From the NCBI GenBank assembly GCA_028278465.1, contig JANQEF010000097.1, positions 1-11,165 on the forward strand: a DNA stretch of 11,165 bases, written 5' to 3'. This stretch comes from Dehalococcoidia bacterium. GTDB taxonomy: Bacteria > Chloroflexota > Dehalococcoidia > Lucifugimonadales > Lucifugimonadaceae. This document shows, one piece after another, positions 1-7,598 of the stretch (positions are counted from its first letter, which is position 1; each line of letters begins with the position of its first letter). Position numbers and translations under genes: made by a program. The notes below the pieces were generated by a model. The model did not search any database, had not been told where the DNA came from, and saw nothing but the letters and a program-made list of their open reading frames with translations.

Positions 1-1135
1 GTATGGCTCCGAGCGAGCTGCGGCCGAAGTAGTCGGCCATCACGACAGGCGGAACGACGAGCAGTCCACCAAGGCCGACGCCGAACACGGCGGCGACCAC
101 AAACGCCACCGCGGCGGTATCGACCAATAAGAACAGAAGCGCCACTCCACCAAGCCACGCCGCGGTGAGCGCGTAGACCGTGCGGACGGGCATACGGTCG
201 AGCAGCCAGCCCCAGAAGATGCTGCCGAACGCCGTTCCCGCCGCCATGACGGTCAATGCCGATGCGGCGACGCTGGCGCTGATGCCCTGGTCGCGCAGGA
301 ATGCCGCCTGGTGGATGTTCACGCCGGTGTGGATGAAGAAGACCAGCCCGCCGGCGAGCGCCAGCATCCACATGGCGGGCGTGCGCATCGCTTCTCGCAG
401 TGTCCACTGCACCTCACTCTCCGCCGCATCCGTCTGCTGGTTGGACTGCTCATCCGGCTCAATCTCCGCTCCGTCCGGCCTCATGCCGACCGACTCCGGG
501 CTCCTGATCAGCGCCACCAGCGTCGGGGGAAGCGCTACCGCCCAGACCGATATGCCGATCCAGAACCATGCCATCCGCCAGTCACCGTCCGACGCATTCA
601 TCAGCACCTGCGCAAAGAGCGGGAAGAAGCCCATGCCGAGCGAGTGCATGACGCCAAGCGCCGACGTCGCTCTGCCACGCCGAGCCACGAACCACTGGGC
701 GACCACCGTTGCGGCGCCGATCTGCACCGGCGAACTGAAGATGACGCGGCCGATGCCGAACAGCAGGTAGAACAGGACGATGTTGTCGACCCAGCGGATC
801 GACATCACCGCTCCACCAAGCAGCAGCATCGACCCCGCGAGCAGGACCCGCGGACCGAATCGCTGCAGCACCCATCCGGCGAGCGGTGAGACGAACATCG
901 AGACGATACCGGCTACCGACGCGGCGCCGACGATCGCTGTGCGGCTCCAGCCCGTGTCTTCCGCCATCGGGAAGACGAATACGGCAATCGTGAGCGTGGC
1001 AGCGGCGTTGCGAAAGAACATCGTCAGGCCGGATACGCCGACGATGACCCACCCGTAGAAGAATGGCGTGCGTTTTACCAGCGCCTGTTGAATGTTCGTC
1101 TCCCGGGTGTGCGCACGTTTCGCGGTCAGCCACAC
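1..1135 (-). CDS. MFS transporter, monocarboxylate/OFA-like, C-terminus cut by window edge
   Basis: The minus-strand frame is open from a GTG at 1135 to the window edge, giving 378 codons with no stop. Major facilitator superfamily proteins move small solutes across the inner membrane by proton-coupled symport, antiport or uniport. Seen in the sequence: a hydrophilic N-terminus of about 27 residues, then FYGWVIVGVSGL opening TM1. This FYGW start is typical of monocarboxylate/OFA-like MFS members. Other features are GWSRTAIVGA after TM1, several further hydrophobic helices, and an acidic, glutamine-rich central loop (around EPDEQSNQQTDAAESE) separating the two six-helix halves. The second half begins near TPAMWMLALAGG and contains GWLLDRMPVRTVYA. 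The last one or two helices lie outside the window. The only in-frame start upstream of TM1 is this GTG; a stop lies two codons before it, and I see no strong ribosome binding site. It is divergent from acnA. Family assignment is firm; the substrate cannot be told. Confidence 0.88.
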   Translation of the reverse strand, partial: MWLTAKRAHTRETNIQQALVKRTPFFYGWVIVGVSGLTMFFRNAAATLTIAVFVFPMAEDTGWSRTAIVGAASVAGIVSMFVSPLAGWVLQRFGPRVLLAGSMLLLGGAVMSIRWVDNIVLFYLLFGIGRVIFSSPVQIGAATVVAQWFVARRGRATSALGVMHSLGMGFFPLFAQVLMNASDGDWRMAWFWIGISVWAVALPPTLVALIRSPESVGMRPDGAEIEPDEQSNQQTDAAESEVQWTLREAMRTPAMWMLALAGGLVFFIHTGVNIHQAAFLRDQGISASVAASALTVMAAGTAFGSIFWGWLLDRMPVRTVYALTAAWLGGVALLFLLVDTAAVAFVVAAVFGVGLGGLLVVPPVVMADYFGRSSLGAI

Positions 1136-1302
1136 GACCGCTCATAGCAGCAGGTGATGTTACAGGCGGCTGCGGGGCAACAGGCCGGTTGATAAAGTGA
1201 TCGGGTCACATCTTCTTGCGGCCAGTATGGGAAGCTGGCAATGGGATCGCCTCCCCGAACAGCCGCACAATCACCGCAGCAGCAGAGCGAATTGAAAACC
1301 AG
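1136..1302. promoter_or_regulatory. Divergent intergenic region between MFS gene and acnA
   Basis: This 167-bp stretch must hold the promoters of both the MFS gene (minus) and acnA (plus). It contains an AT-richer patch, TTGATAAAGTGA at about 1189-1200, which could supply a -10-like element (GATAAA/TAAAGT) for acnA, but no good -35 hexamer stands at the right distance. On the minus strand, TGCTATGAG ends six bases before the GTG start and resembles an imperfect extended -10, which would make that transcript nearly leaderless. Neither assignment is strong. A short GTGA/TCAC dyad also lies here. Confidence 0.4.
1197..1209. promoter_or_regulatory. Possible operator: GTGA-N5-TCAC dyad
   Basis: A perfect 4-bp inverted repeat, GTGA-TCGGG-TCAC, sits about 95 bp upstream of acnA and 62 bp upstream of the MFS start. 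An imperfect relative, GTGATGTTAC, begins at 1154, 43 bp away. Dyads of this size are compatible with a dimeric regulator, but arms this short arise easily by chance. The centre is N5, not the N6 of CRP/FNR sites. Confidence 0.18.
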
Positions 1303-3990
1303 ATGACAACCGGCAACAACGGATTCGACGCACGAAAGACCTTCAAGACCTCCGAGGGCGAGTTCACCTACTACTCGCTGCAAACCCTCGAAGACGCCGG
1401 GCTGATCGACATCTCGAAGACGCCGTTCACGATCCGCATCCTGCTGGAGAACGCGCTCCGCAATTCCGATGGTGGCCTGGCGACTGAGGACCACGTGAAG
1501 CTGGTCGCTTCGTGGCGGCCGGACAGCAAGCCTGCGACCGAGTTCCCTTACATGCCCGGCCGCGTGGTCCTGCAGGACTTCACGGGCGTACCGGTCGTCG
1601 TCGACCTGGCCGCGATGCGGGACGCGGTGGCAGACGCCGGGCACGACGCTTCGATCATCAACCCGATCGTCCGCTCGGACATGGTGATCGACCACTCGGT
1701 GCAGGTCGACTACTTCGCTTCTGACGGCGCGCTGGCAATGAACATAGAGCGCGAGTTCGAGCGCAACACCGAGCGCTACCAGCTGCTGAAGTGGGCGCAG
1801 GGCGCATTCAACAACATGCGCGTCGTGCCGCCCGGTACAGGCATCGTCCACCAGGTGAACCTCGAATACCTTGCGCCTGTTGTGCTGACAGACCGCAGCG
1901 AAAGCGGCATCGTCGCCTACCCGGACACCTGCATCGGCACCGACTCCCACACCACTATGATCGACGGGCTCGGCGTGCTCGGCTGGGGCGTAGGGGGCAT
2001 CGAGGCAGAGGCGGTGATGCTGGGGCAGCCGTACTACATGCTTGTGCCGGAAGTGGTGGGCGTGAGGCTGAGCGGATCGCTGCCGGAAGGCGCGACTGCA
2101 ACAGATCTCGTGCTCTCGATCACCGAGATGCTGCGGAAGGTCGGCGTCGTGGAGAAGTTCGTCGAGTTCTACGGTCCGGGGCTGGCGCAGTTGCCTCTAG
2201 CCGACCGCGCCACGATCGGGAACATGTCGCCTGAGTACGGAGCCACTTGCGGCTTCTTCCCGGTCGATGACCAGACGCTGCGCTACCTACGCGGAACGGG
2301 ACGGGATGAGCAGCTGGTTGAGCTGGTGGAGGTATACGCACGGGCGAATCACCTGTTCGTCACGCCGGACGATGCTCCCGAATACACGACAAGCGTCGAT
2401 TTCGATCTCGGCACCGTTGTGCCCAGCATGTCCGGGCCGAAGCGCCCGCAGGACCGCGTCTCCCTCCCCGAGGTCGCGGACAACTTTCACGAGTTCTTCC
2501 CGAGCGGCTCAGAGAGCCAGCATGAAGGCTCCGTCGTGGTGACGGTCGACGGCCAGAAGGCGGAGGTGACAGACGGCTCGGTGGTGATCGCCGCCATCAC
2601 CAGCTGCACCAACACGTCGAACCCGTACGTGATGCTGGGCGCAGGCCTTGTTGCGAAGAAGGCCAGGGAAAAGGGGCTGCAGCGCAAGCCGTGGGTGAAG
2701 AGCTCGATGGCCCCCGGCTCGACCGTCGTGACCCGTTATCTCGAGGCCGCGGGGCTGGACGACGACCTGGACGCGCTCGGGTTCCAGACGGTCGGCTACG
2801 GCTGCACCACCTGCATAGGCAACTCCGGCCCGCTGCCGCAGCCAGTAGCGGACGCTATCAACGACCACGACCTCGTCGCGGCGGCGGTGCTCTCCGGCAA
2901 CCGGAACTTCGAGGGCCGCGTCCACCCGCAGGTGAAGGCAAACTACCTCGCTTCGCCGATGCTCGTCGTGGCCTACGCGCTGGCGGGGCGCGTCGATGTG
3001 GACCTTGCGAATGACCCGATCGGCATCACAGACGACGGCGACGAGGTGTACTTGAAGGACATCTGGCCGTCGCAGCAGGAGATCGCCGACACCGTCGCAG
3101 GCTCGGTTACCGCGGATATGTTCCGCGAGCAGTACGGCGAGGCGTTCACAGGTCCCGACAAGTGGCGCCAGTTGGACGCGCCGACCGGCGAGCAGTTCGG
3201 CTGGGACCCGGGATCAACCTACATCCAGAAACCGCCGTACTTCCAAGAGTTTTCCGAGACGCCCGCGCCGCGCGGCGAGATAAAGAACGGCCGCGTGCTG
3301 GTGATGGTCGGCGACTCGGTGACGACCGATCACATTTCGCCGGCCGGCTCGATCCCGCCGTCTGCGCCGTCCGGTCAGTTCCTCCTGGGAGCCGACGTGC
3401 CGCGCAAGGACTTCAACTCGTACGGCTCGCGCCGCGGCAACCACCTCGTCATGGAACGGGGCACGTTTGGCAACATACGGCTGCGCAACCTGCTGGCGCC
3501 GGGCCATGAAGGCGACTGGACGCAGCACCTTCCCGACGGCGAGGTGATGCGGATCTTCGAGGCTTCACAGAAGTACCGGGAAGAGGGAACGCCGCTGCTG
3601 GTGCTGGCCGGGCGCGAGTACGGAACGGGAAGCTCTCGCGACTGGGCGGCTAAAGGCCCGATGCTGCTAGGCGTGCGGGCGGCCATCGCCGAGAGTTTTG
3701 AACGGATTCACCGGTCGAACCTGATCGGCATGGGCGTGCTGCCGCTCGAGTTCATGCCCGGCGAATCAGCAGAGACTCTCGGCCTGACAGGCAAAGAGAC
3801 GTTCGACATCCCGGGCGTTGAGGAGAAGGTGGAGCCGGGCGCCGAGATGACGGTTATCGCTCGTTCCGACGACGGCGCCGAGAAGTCGTTCACGGTGAAG
3901 TCGCGCGTGGACACCGGCATCGAGGCTGAGTACTACAGGCATGGCGGCGTGCTGCCGTACGTGCTGCGCCAGATGATGGACGCCGGCTAG
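1303..3990 (+). CDS. acnA: Aconitate hydratase, AcnA type
   Basis: Aconitase is a cytoplasmic [4Fe-4S] enzyme that isomerises citrate to isocitrate via cis-aconitate in the TCA and glyoxylate cycles; some members also bind RNA when the cluster is lost. With the ATG at 1303 the protein is 895 residues, the usual AcnA/IRP length. Cluster ligands are visible as C435 in ITSCTNTSNP and C501 and C504 in GYGCTTCIGNSGPL. From memory these match the E. coli AcnA numbering. Other hallmarks are DLVAAAVLSGNRNFEGRVHP near 525, GDSVTTDHISPAG from residue 670 at the start of the swivelling domain, and the substrate-binding GREYGTGSSRDWAAKGP from about 770. The frame stays open 29 codons further upstream to a TTG at 1216, but that extension is not aconitase-like. 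The ribosome binding site before 1303 is weak. A methylcitrate-cycle role is possible but unsupported, since no prp genes are adjacent. Confidence 0.97.
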   Translation: MTTGNNGFDARKTFKTSEGEFTYYSLQTLEDAGLIDISKTPFTIRILLENALRNSDGGLATEDHVKLVASWRPDSKPATEFPYMPGRVVLQDFTGVPVVVDLAAMRDAVADAGHDASIINPIVRSDMVIDHSVQVDYFASDGALAMNIEREFERNTERYQLLKWAQGAFNNMRVVPPGTGIVHQVNLEYLAPVVLTDRSESGIVAYPDTCIGTDSHTTMIDGLGVLGWGVGGIEAEAVMLGQPYYMLVPEVVGVRLSGSLPEGATATDLVLSITEMLRKVGVVEKFVEFYGPGLAQLPLADRATIGNMSPEYGATCGFFPVDDQTLRYLRGTGRDEQLVELVEVYARANHLFVTPDDAPEYTTSVDFDLGTVVPSMSGPKRPQDRVSLPEVADNFHEFFPSGSESQHEGSVVVTVDGQKAEVTDGSVVIAAITSCTNTSNPYVMLGAGLVAKKAREKGLQRKPWVKSSMAPGSTVVTRYLEAAGLDDDLDALGFQTVGYGCTTCIGNSGPLPQPVADAINDHDLVAAAVLSGNRNFEGRVHPQVKANYLASPMLVVAYALAGRVDVDLANDPIGITDDGDEVYLKDIWPSQQEIADTVAGSVTADMFREQYGEAFTGPDKWRQLDAPTGEQFGWDPGSTYIQKPPYFQEFSETPAPRGEIKNGRVLVMVGDSVTTDHISPAGSIPPSAPSGQFLLGADVPRKDFNSYGSRRGNHLVMERGTFGNIRLRNLLAPGHEGDWTQHLPDGEVMRIFEASQKYREEGTPLLVLAGREYGTGSSRDWAAKGPMLLGVRAAIAESFERIHRSNLIGMGVLPLEFMPGESAETLGLTGKETFDIPGVEEKVEPGAEMTVIARSDDGAEKSFTVKSRVDTGIEAEYYRHGGVLPYVLRQMMDAG

Positions 3991-4011
3991 AGACCGAAGG
4001 CCGTCAGCCGG
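3983..4011. terminator. Weak hairpin at the acnA/SDR convergence
   Basis: CCGGCT (3983-3988, overlapping the acnA stop) and AGCCGG (4006-4011) form a 6-bp inverted repeat around a 17-base loop in the 36-bp gap between two converging genes. No T-run follows on either strand, so it is not a classical intrinsic terminator. It is listed only because this is where both transcripts must end. Confidence 0.2.
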
Positions 4012-4026
4012 TCGCAGGAACCAGCC

Positions 4027-4950
4027 TTACCGCCACTCGCTCTCAGAGCGCGCTCGGAAGATGTGGTGGAATGTGGTCTCGAGGTCTGGGCCTCGCCAGT
4101 CAAAGCCGTTCTGCTCAAGCACCTGCGGCACCATGCGCTGGCTCGAGAGTAGTTCGACCGCCACTTCGCCGACCATCAGCCGCAGCGCCCATGCTGGCAG
4201 CGGCACGAAAGACGGACGACGCAGGGCGCCGGCCATCTTGCTTGCGAACCCTCGCTGACGCGTGATCCCGGGCGCCACGAAGTTCACGGGGCCCGAGAAC
4301 TCGTCGTGGTCGATAGTGAACATGATGGCGCTCAGCGCGTCTTCCAGGGCAATCCACGGCCACCACTGACGCCCGGAGCCGATCGGCCCGGCAAAGCCTG
4401 TCTGGTACGGGATCTTGAGCTTCGAGACCACACCGCCGCCACGTCCCAGCACGTTTCCGAACCGGGCGTGGACAACACGGATACCGGCCTCTCTCGCAGG
4501 GTCGGCGGAACGCTCCCACTCAACCGCTGCCTCGGCCAGGAACCCTTCGCCAGGGCCGCTCTCTTCGGTCAGCACATCCTCGCCGCGATCGCCGTAGTAG
4601 CCCATCGCGGACGCTACGATCATCGCAGGCGGCGGCTTCGGCAATGCTGCTGCAGCCTTCGATATCAGCCTGGTGCTGCGGACGCGACTGTCCCTGATGA
4701 GCGCCTTGTACTCAGGGTTCCAGCGCTTGCCTGCAACCGGAACGCCGGCCAGGTGGACAATGGCATCGATATTCCCGGCAACCGAGAGATCGAACGTGTC
4801 TGCGCCCGGGTCCCAGCTAATGCGGTCGATCTTCTTGACCGGCGTCGCCTCGCCTCTGACAAGGGTCGTGACGCGGTGGCCGTCGCGGACAAGAGCGCTG
4901 ACCAGCGCCGATCCCACGAAGCCGTGCGAGCCTGTCACTACAACGTGCAT
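4027..4950 (-). CDS. TIGR01777-family NAD(P)-binding epimerase/SDR with C-terminal DUF1731
   Basis: This is an extended short-chain dehydrogenase/NAD-dependent epimerase-like protein of 307 residues, the normal length for the YfcH/TIGR01777 family. The N-terminal Rossmann motif is TGSHGFVG (G7, G10, G13), followed by an arginine-containing second strand end (LVRG) and the SDR HLAG signature at 66-69. The active-site region reads ASAMGYYGDRG, with Y118/Y119 standing where the family has its YYG motif. The stretch LTEESGPGEGFLAE after it is characteristic of the family. The C-terminal part, about residues 245-302, matches DUF1731 in character: ALRRPSFVPLPAWALRLMVG, then a conserved SSQRMVP and a PDLETTF end. 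The physiological substrate of this family is not established. The start is supported by AGAGAG five bases before the ATG. It lies 77 bp downstream of the same-strand glycosyltransferase, so co-transcription is possible. Confidence 0.93.
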   Translation of the reverse strand: MHVVVTGSHGFVGSALVSALVRDGHRVTTLVRGEATPVKKIDRISWDPGADTFDLSVAGNIDAIVHLAGVPVAGKRWNPEYKALIRDSRVRSTRLISKAAAALPKPPPAMIVASAMGYYGDRGEDVLTEESGPGEGFLAEAAVEWERSADPAREAGIRVVHARFGNVLGRGGGVVSKLKIPYQTGFAGPIGSGRQWWPWIALEDALSAIMFTIDHDEFSGPVNFVAPGITRQRGFASKMAGALRRPSFVPLPAWALRLMVGEVAVELLSSQRMVPQVLEQNGFDWRGPDLETTFHHIFRARSESEWR

Positions 4951-4955
4951 TTGAA

Positions 4956-4988
4956 CTCTCTAAGGGCGGGATGTTTGCTCATATCTTA
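4956..4988 (-). promoter_or_regulatory. Candidate -10 element and ribosome binding site for the SDR gene
   Basis: On the minus strand, TAAGAT (4983-4988) is a good -10-like hexamer about 32 bases upstream of the ATG, and AGAGAG (4956-4961) is a purine-rich ribosome binding site with a 5-base spacer. The -35 region is poor (TTTTCG-like). If real, the SDR can be transcribed on its own even though the glycosyltransferase lies just upstream. Confidence 0.35.
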
Positions 4989-5027
4989 GCTTCGTCCCGT
5001 GCCGAAAATCGCCGCATACGATGGCCG

Positions 5028-7262
5028 CTAAGACCCTTCAGCGACCGCCCACCACCTGAACTGTGTGGTAGTGATGTTCCAGCGCACCTCGATGTCGAGC
5101 CTGTCGGACGTCACCATGCTGGCCGGGACCGTGAAGGCCGTTTCCTGGGCCACGCCGGTCGCAGGTTCGATCGGCATACGTCCGGCCGGTGAGCCGTTCA
5201 CGAACACCTCCGGCTGGACGAAGCTCTCCTGCTCGTCCGTGATGTGCCGCAGCACGAGTGTCAGCGCGCTGTCCTTGACTGCGTTAACGCTGAACCGTTC
5301 GGTGATGGCCTGGCCGCGGTGCAGGAGGCCACGGTCTTCGACGACCACGCCATCGAGGTCGAGCACTGCGTTGGGCGCGTACGAGACAAACGAGATGAAG
5401 TGGTTGTGTGCCAGCTCAGACTCCTCGTCCGACAGGTTGAGCTGGTCGACAACCTGGCCGTCGAGTTCTGACAGGTGCATCTGGCTGGCATCGGCGAGAT
5501 CGTTCATCGCCCAGTCGAAGGTGTAGACACCGACCGGACCGTGAGCGACGGGACTGCCACGCTCGACTCCACCGAAGTCTGTTGTGAAGAGTTCGTGGCG
5601 TGAGGCAACCGGCAGGTTTTCGATCTCGGCAGTGGCGTAGACCGCGGCCGCGTAAGGCTTCTCGGTGATGAACATGTCGCCGAGCACACGGCCGATCAGG
5701 TCGTGCGAGTTCAGGCCGAAGCTGTCGTAGGTGAACCGGTTGCCGAAGTACCGAATGGCCCCTGCGTCAGCAACTATCACGGACGCGTCGGCCGGGACGT
5801 TTTGCCTAACCCAGAGTCCGGCAGCAACGTCGGTCTCTTCGACGTTGCGCGAGTTCCAGGAGTAGTCCTGTTCCAGCTTCATCCAGTTGTCGATAGAGCC
5901 ACTGACTGCCGAGGCGGCCAGCGCGACGACTCCACCGACGGTCAATGCGGTGACAAACAGCCTGAACCTGAGCGAGATGGCGTTTGCGTTGACGTACTTG
6001 CGGGCCGGCATGACCAGCGCCCATGCGCCGAGGAGCAACATCATCACGATGACCGGAGCCGTCGGGTCGACGTAGCGCCGGGTCCAGAACATGAACGGAG
6101 TCTCGTCGAACGACTGGCCCCTGGAAACACCGATGATGATCAGCAGCGGGAACAGCGCGAGCGGCAGGTAGACCCAGCGGCCTCTCTTAGCGATCAGGTA
6201 CACGCCGGCCAGGTAGATGAGAACGGCGACCGGCAGAATTCCGCCTGAGAGCCACGGCTGCCAGAACGAGATGCCCCAGTGGAACACGTTCGAGATGTTC
6301 TCGATCGGCACGATCGGGAGCGTCTCGTCGTGCTTGACAAGATACGTGTTCGGGTAGATCGAGCCGTTGATAACGGTGTTGTAGCCGGTCCAGATGAGCA
6401 CAGCGCCGGCCGCAGGCAGCATGACCCACAGCAGGCTCCACGACCTTGTAGCCCTCCGCAGCACCTTGACCGTCTTCACCCACTCGGGCCGAGGGTTGTC
6501 GGCAGCAATGAACTCGAGCGTCTGGCGACCGAGCAGCAGCAGCGTGCGGCGGTTGCGGTACACCATCTCGAACCCAACGGCCAGCAACGCAGCTGCCACG
6601 AAGAGACCGGCTTCCGGTCGGCTCCAGAATGCGAGCGCAAGGGCGAACCCGGCGATGCTGTAGCGGCGGTGGAGGATCGCCAGAGTCGAGCCGAGCACGG
6701 TAGCCACAACGATCGGCGCCTCCATGCCGGAGACCCGGCTGAATGCGAAGGTCGGCTCAAGCGCCATCAGTAGCACGGCAAGCAGGCCGACGATGCGGCT
6801 GCCGGTGATGCGACGGACGATCAGGAAGGCGAACAGCGCGGCGAAGGCGCTGGTGAGTACGCCAACGAACTTGATCACAAATACGGGGTCGATTCCGAAG
6901 ATTTCGGTCCCGACCAGGTAGAACGGCGAGTTGACAAGGATCCACGACCAGCTCGTCGCTCCCGCTTCCCACACGCCGGTGTTGTAGCAGAGGCAGCCCT
7001 CGGTCACGAGTGCCCGGATGTAGACGAGATGGATCCACGAGTCGTCGAGAGGGAGCTGGTCGAGCGCCGCCGATGTGCCCGAAGCCCGGCTCAGGAGCAG
7101 GATCGTCGATACGGCGGCGTTGATCGCAAAGAATGCGATGAGCCAGCCGACCCACGGCGAAACCGTGGCCAGCGCGTTGCGGAGCGCGATCACACGAGAA
7201 CGCCCGGCGCTTGCCGGAACCGGGAAAGGCGGAAGTTGGTGAACTGTGGGCTGTACGGTCAT
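5028..7262 (-). CDS. GT-C-like polytopic membrane glycosyltransferase with large C-terminal extracytoplasmic domain
   Basis: The 744-residue protein probably uses a polyprenyl-phosphate sugar to glycosylate a lipid, glycan or protein on the outer face of the membrane. After a short proline-rich N-terminus, TM1 spans about 38-57. The first outer loop carries LPLDDSWIHLVYIRALV, where D73-D74 match the acidic catalytic pair of GT-C enzymes (compare DDAYIYLRYA-type loops of AftB/ArnT-like relatives). Next come AGATSWSWILVNSPFYL and about ten further hydrophobic segments up to about 452. The motif YPNTYLVK (303-310) matches the PNTxxxK element of these families. A basic cytoplasmic loop sits around 215-260. 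Residues 455-744 form a soluble region with VADAGAIRYFGNR near 497, a stretch often found after the membrane part of GT-C proteins, followed by a probably beta-rich tail. ATG 7262 has GAAG about 8 bases upstream; GTG 7274 and TTG 7325 are alternative starts. Donor and acceptor are unknown. Confidence 0.82.
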   Translation of the reverse strand: MTVQPTVHQLPPFPVPASAGRSRVIALRNALATVSPWVGWLIAFFAINAAVSTILLLSRASGTSAALDQLPLDDSWIHLVYIRALVTEGCLCYNTGVWEAGATSWSWILVNSPFYLVGTEIFGIDPVFVIKFVGVLTSAFAALFAFLIVRRITGSRIVGLLAVLLMALEPTFAFSRVSGMEAPIVVATVLGSTLAILHRRYSIAGFALALAFWSRPEAGLFVAAALLAVGFEMVYRNRRTLLLLGRQTLEFIAADNPRPEWVKTVKVLRRATRSWSLLWVMLPAAGAVLIWTGYNTVINGSIYPNTYLVKHDETLPIVPIENISNVFHWGISFWQPWLSGGILPVAVLIYLAGVYLIAKRGRWVYLPLALFPLLIIIGVSRGQSFDETPFMFWTRRYVDPTAPVIVMMLLLGAWALVMPARKYVNANAISLRFRLFVTALTVGGVVALAASAVSGSIDNWMKLEQDYSWNSRNVEETDVAAGLWVRQNVPADASVIVADAGAIRYFGNRFTYDSFGLNSHDLIGRVLGDMFITEKPYAAAVYATAEIENLPVASRHELFTTDFGGVERGSPVAHGPVGVYTFDWAMNDLADASQMHLSELDGQVVDQLNLSDEESELAHNHFISFVSYAPNAVLDLDGVVVEDRGLLHRGQAITERFSVNAVKDSALTLVLRHITDEQESFVQPEVFVNGSPAGRMPIEPATGVAQETAFTVPASMVTSDRLDIEVRWNITTTQFRWWAVAEGS

Positions 7263-7543
7263 AGAGATCTTCACGCGGGCGTCGACGACGTCGAGATTGA
7301 GACGAGAAGGTGGACAGAAGCTCAAATTCGATTCTAGGCAGGCGCCTTCGGGGAGTGCACAGACACGGCTGGCCCATTTGCGCGCAACATACGGATCACT
7401 TCGTGGGATTCCCGTTTCACCGCGTTACTACCAGGGCATAGTGTTTGGCACGCCGTCGACGAACTCGATCGAGCAGGAAAACCGCCGATAGCGCCGCCGC
7501 CGCTCATGTTCGTTATCTAGTACCCTCTAAACTCGAAATTCCT

Positions 7544-7569
7544 CCGGACGACGGCGTATGCGCGTCCGG
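7544..7569. repeat. Inverted repeat CCGGACG-N12-CGTCCGG in the E2 leader
   Basis: Two perfect 7-bp arms are separated by 12 bases, with centres 19 bp apart (nearly two helical turns). The repeat ends 29 bases before the E2 start codon. In DNA it could be a dimeric regulator's operator; in RNA it would be a stable stem in the 5' leader, with a further GC/GC pair closing a GTAT loop inside. The ribosome binding site lies outside the stem. Confidence 0.4.
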
Positions 7570-7585
7570 TCACGAGATTCCATTC

Positions 7586-7590
7586 GGGAG
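7586..7590 (+). promoter_or_regulatory. Ribosome binding site deciding the TTG start of E2
   Basis: GGGAG ends eight bases before TTG 7599, which is good Shine-Dalgarno spacing. The next in-frame alternatives (GTG 7611, ATG 7617) would be 20 or more bases away and would cut into the first strand of the lipoyl domain. The rare TTG start is therefore preferred. Confidence 0.65.
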
Positions 7591-7598
7591 AGACCGCG

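Larger units (their letters stand above)
7263..7598. promoter_or_regulatory. 336-bp divergent intergenic region (glycosyltransferase / E2)
   Basis: No coding sequence or structured RNA is recognisable here; open frames across it have no family resemblance. It should hold both divergent promoters. For the glycosyltransferase, TAGAAT on the minus strand (7331-7336) is a plausible -10, with a poor -35 (GTGCAC) 17 bases upstream. For E2, the AT-rich patch 7508-7540 (TTCGTTATCTAGTACCC and onward) is the likely promoter zone, though no hexamer pair is convincing. A 10-bp palindrome, CTCGATCGAG (7464-7473), and a longer inverted repeat (7544-7569) are also present. Confidence 0.45.

Noticed and set aside
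1216..1302. 29-codon N-terminal extension of acnA from TTG 1216
   Set aside because: The extension is not aconitase-like and has no ribosome binding site. Starting at ATG 1303 places the cluster cysteines at 435, 501 and 504, as I recall for E. coli AcnA.
1126..1950. 274-codon minus-strand open frame spanning the MFS/acnA intergenic region and the start of acnA
   Set aside because: It is the antisense shadow of a strongly conserved aconitase N-terminus, with no recognisable domain.
4306..6248. Plus-strand open frames (4306-4989, 5703-6248) opposite the SDR and glycosyltransferase
   Set aside because: These are shadows of well-supported minus-strand genes and show no hydrophobic or family pattern of their own.
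7395..7430. GGGATTCCC palindrome followed by TTTCACCGCG, examined as part of a possible tRNA or small RNA
   Set aside because: No T-loop consensus, acceptor stem or cloverleaf spacing could be built, and there are no paired arms long enough for a structured RNA.
7464..7473. CTCGATCGAG 10-bp perfect palindrome
   Set aside because: A single short GC-rich palindrome is expected by chance in this composition and does not align with any promoter element.
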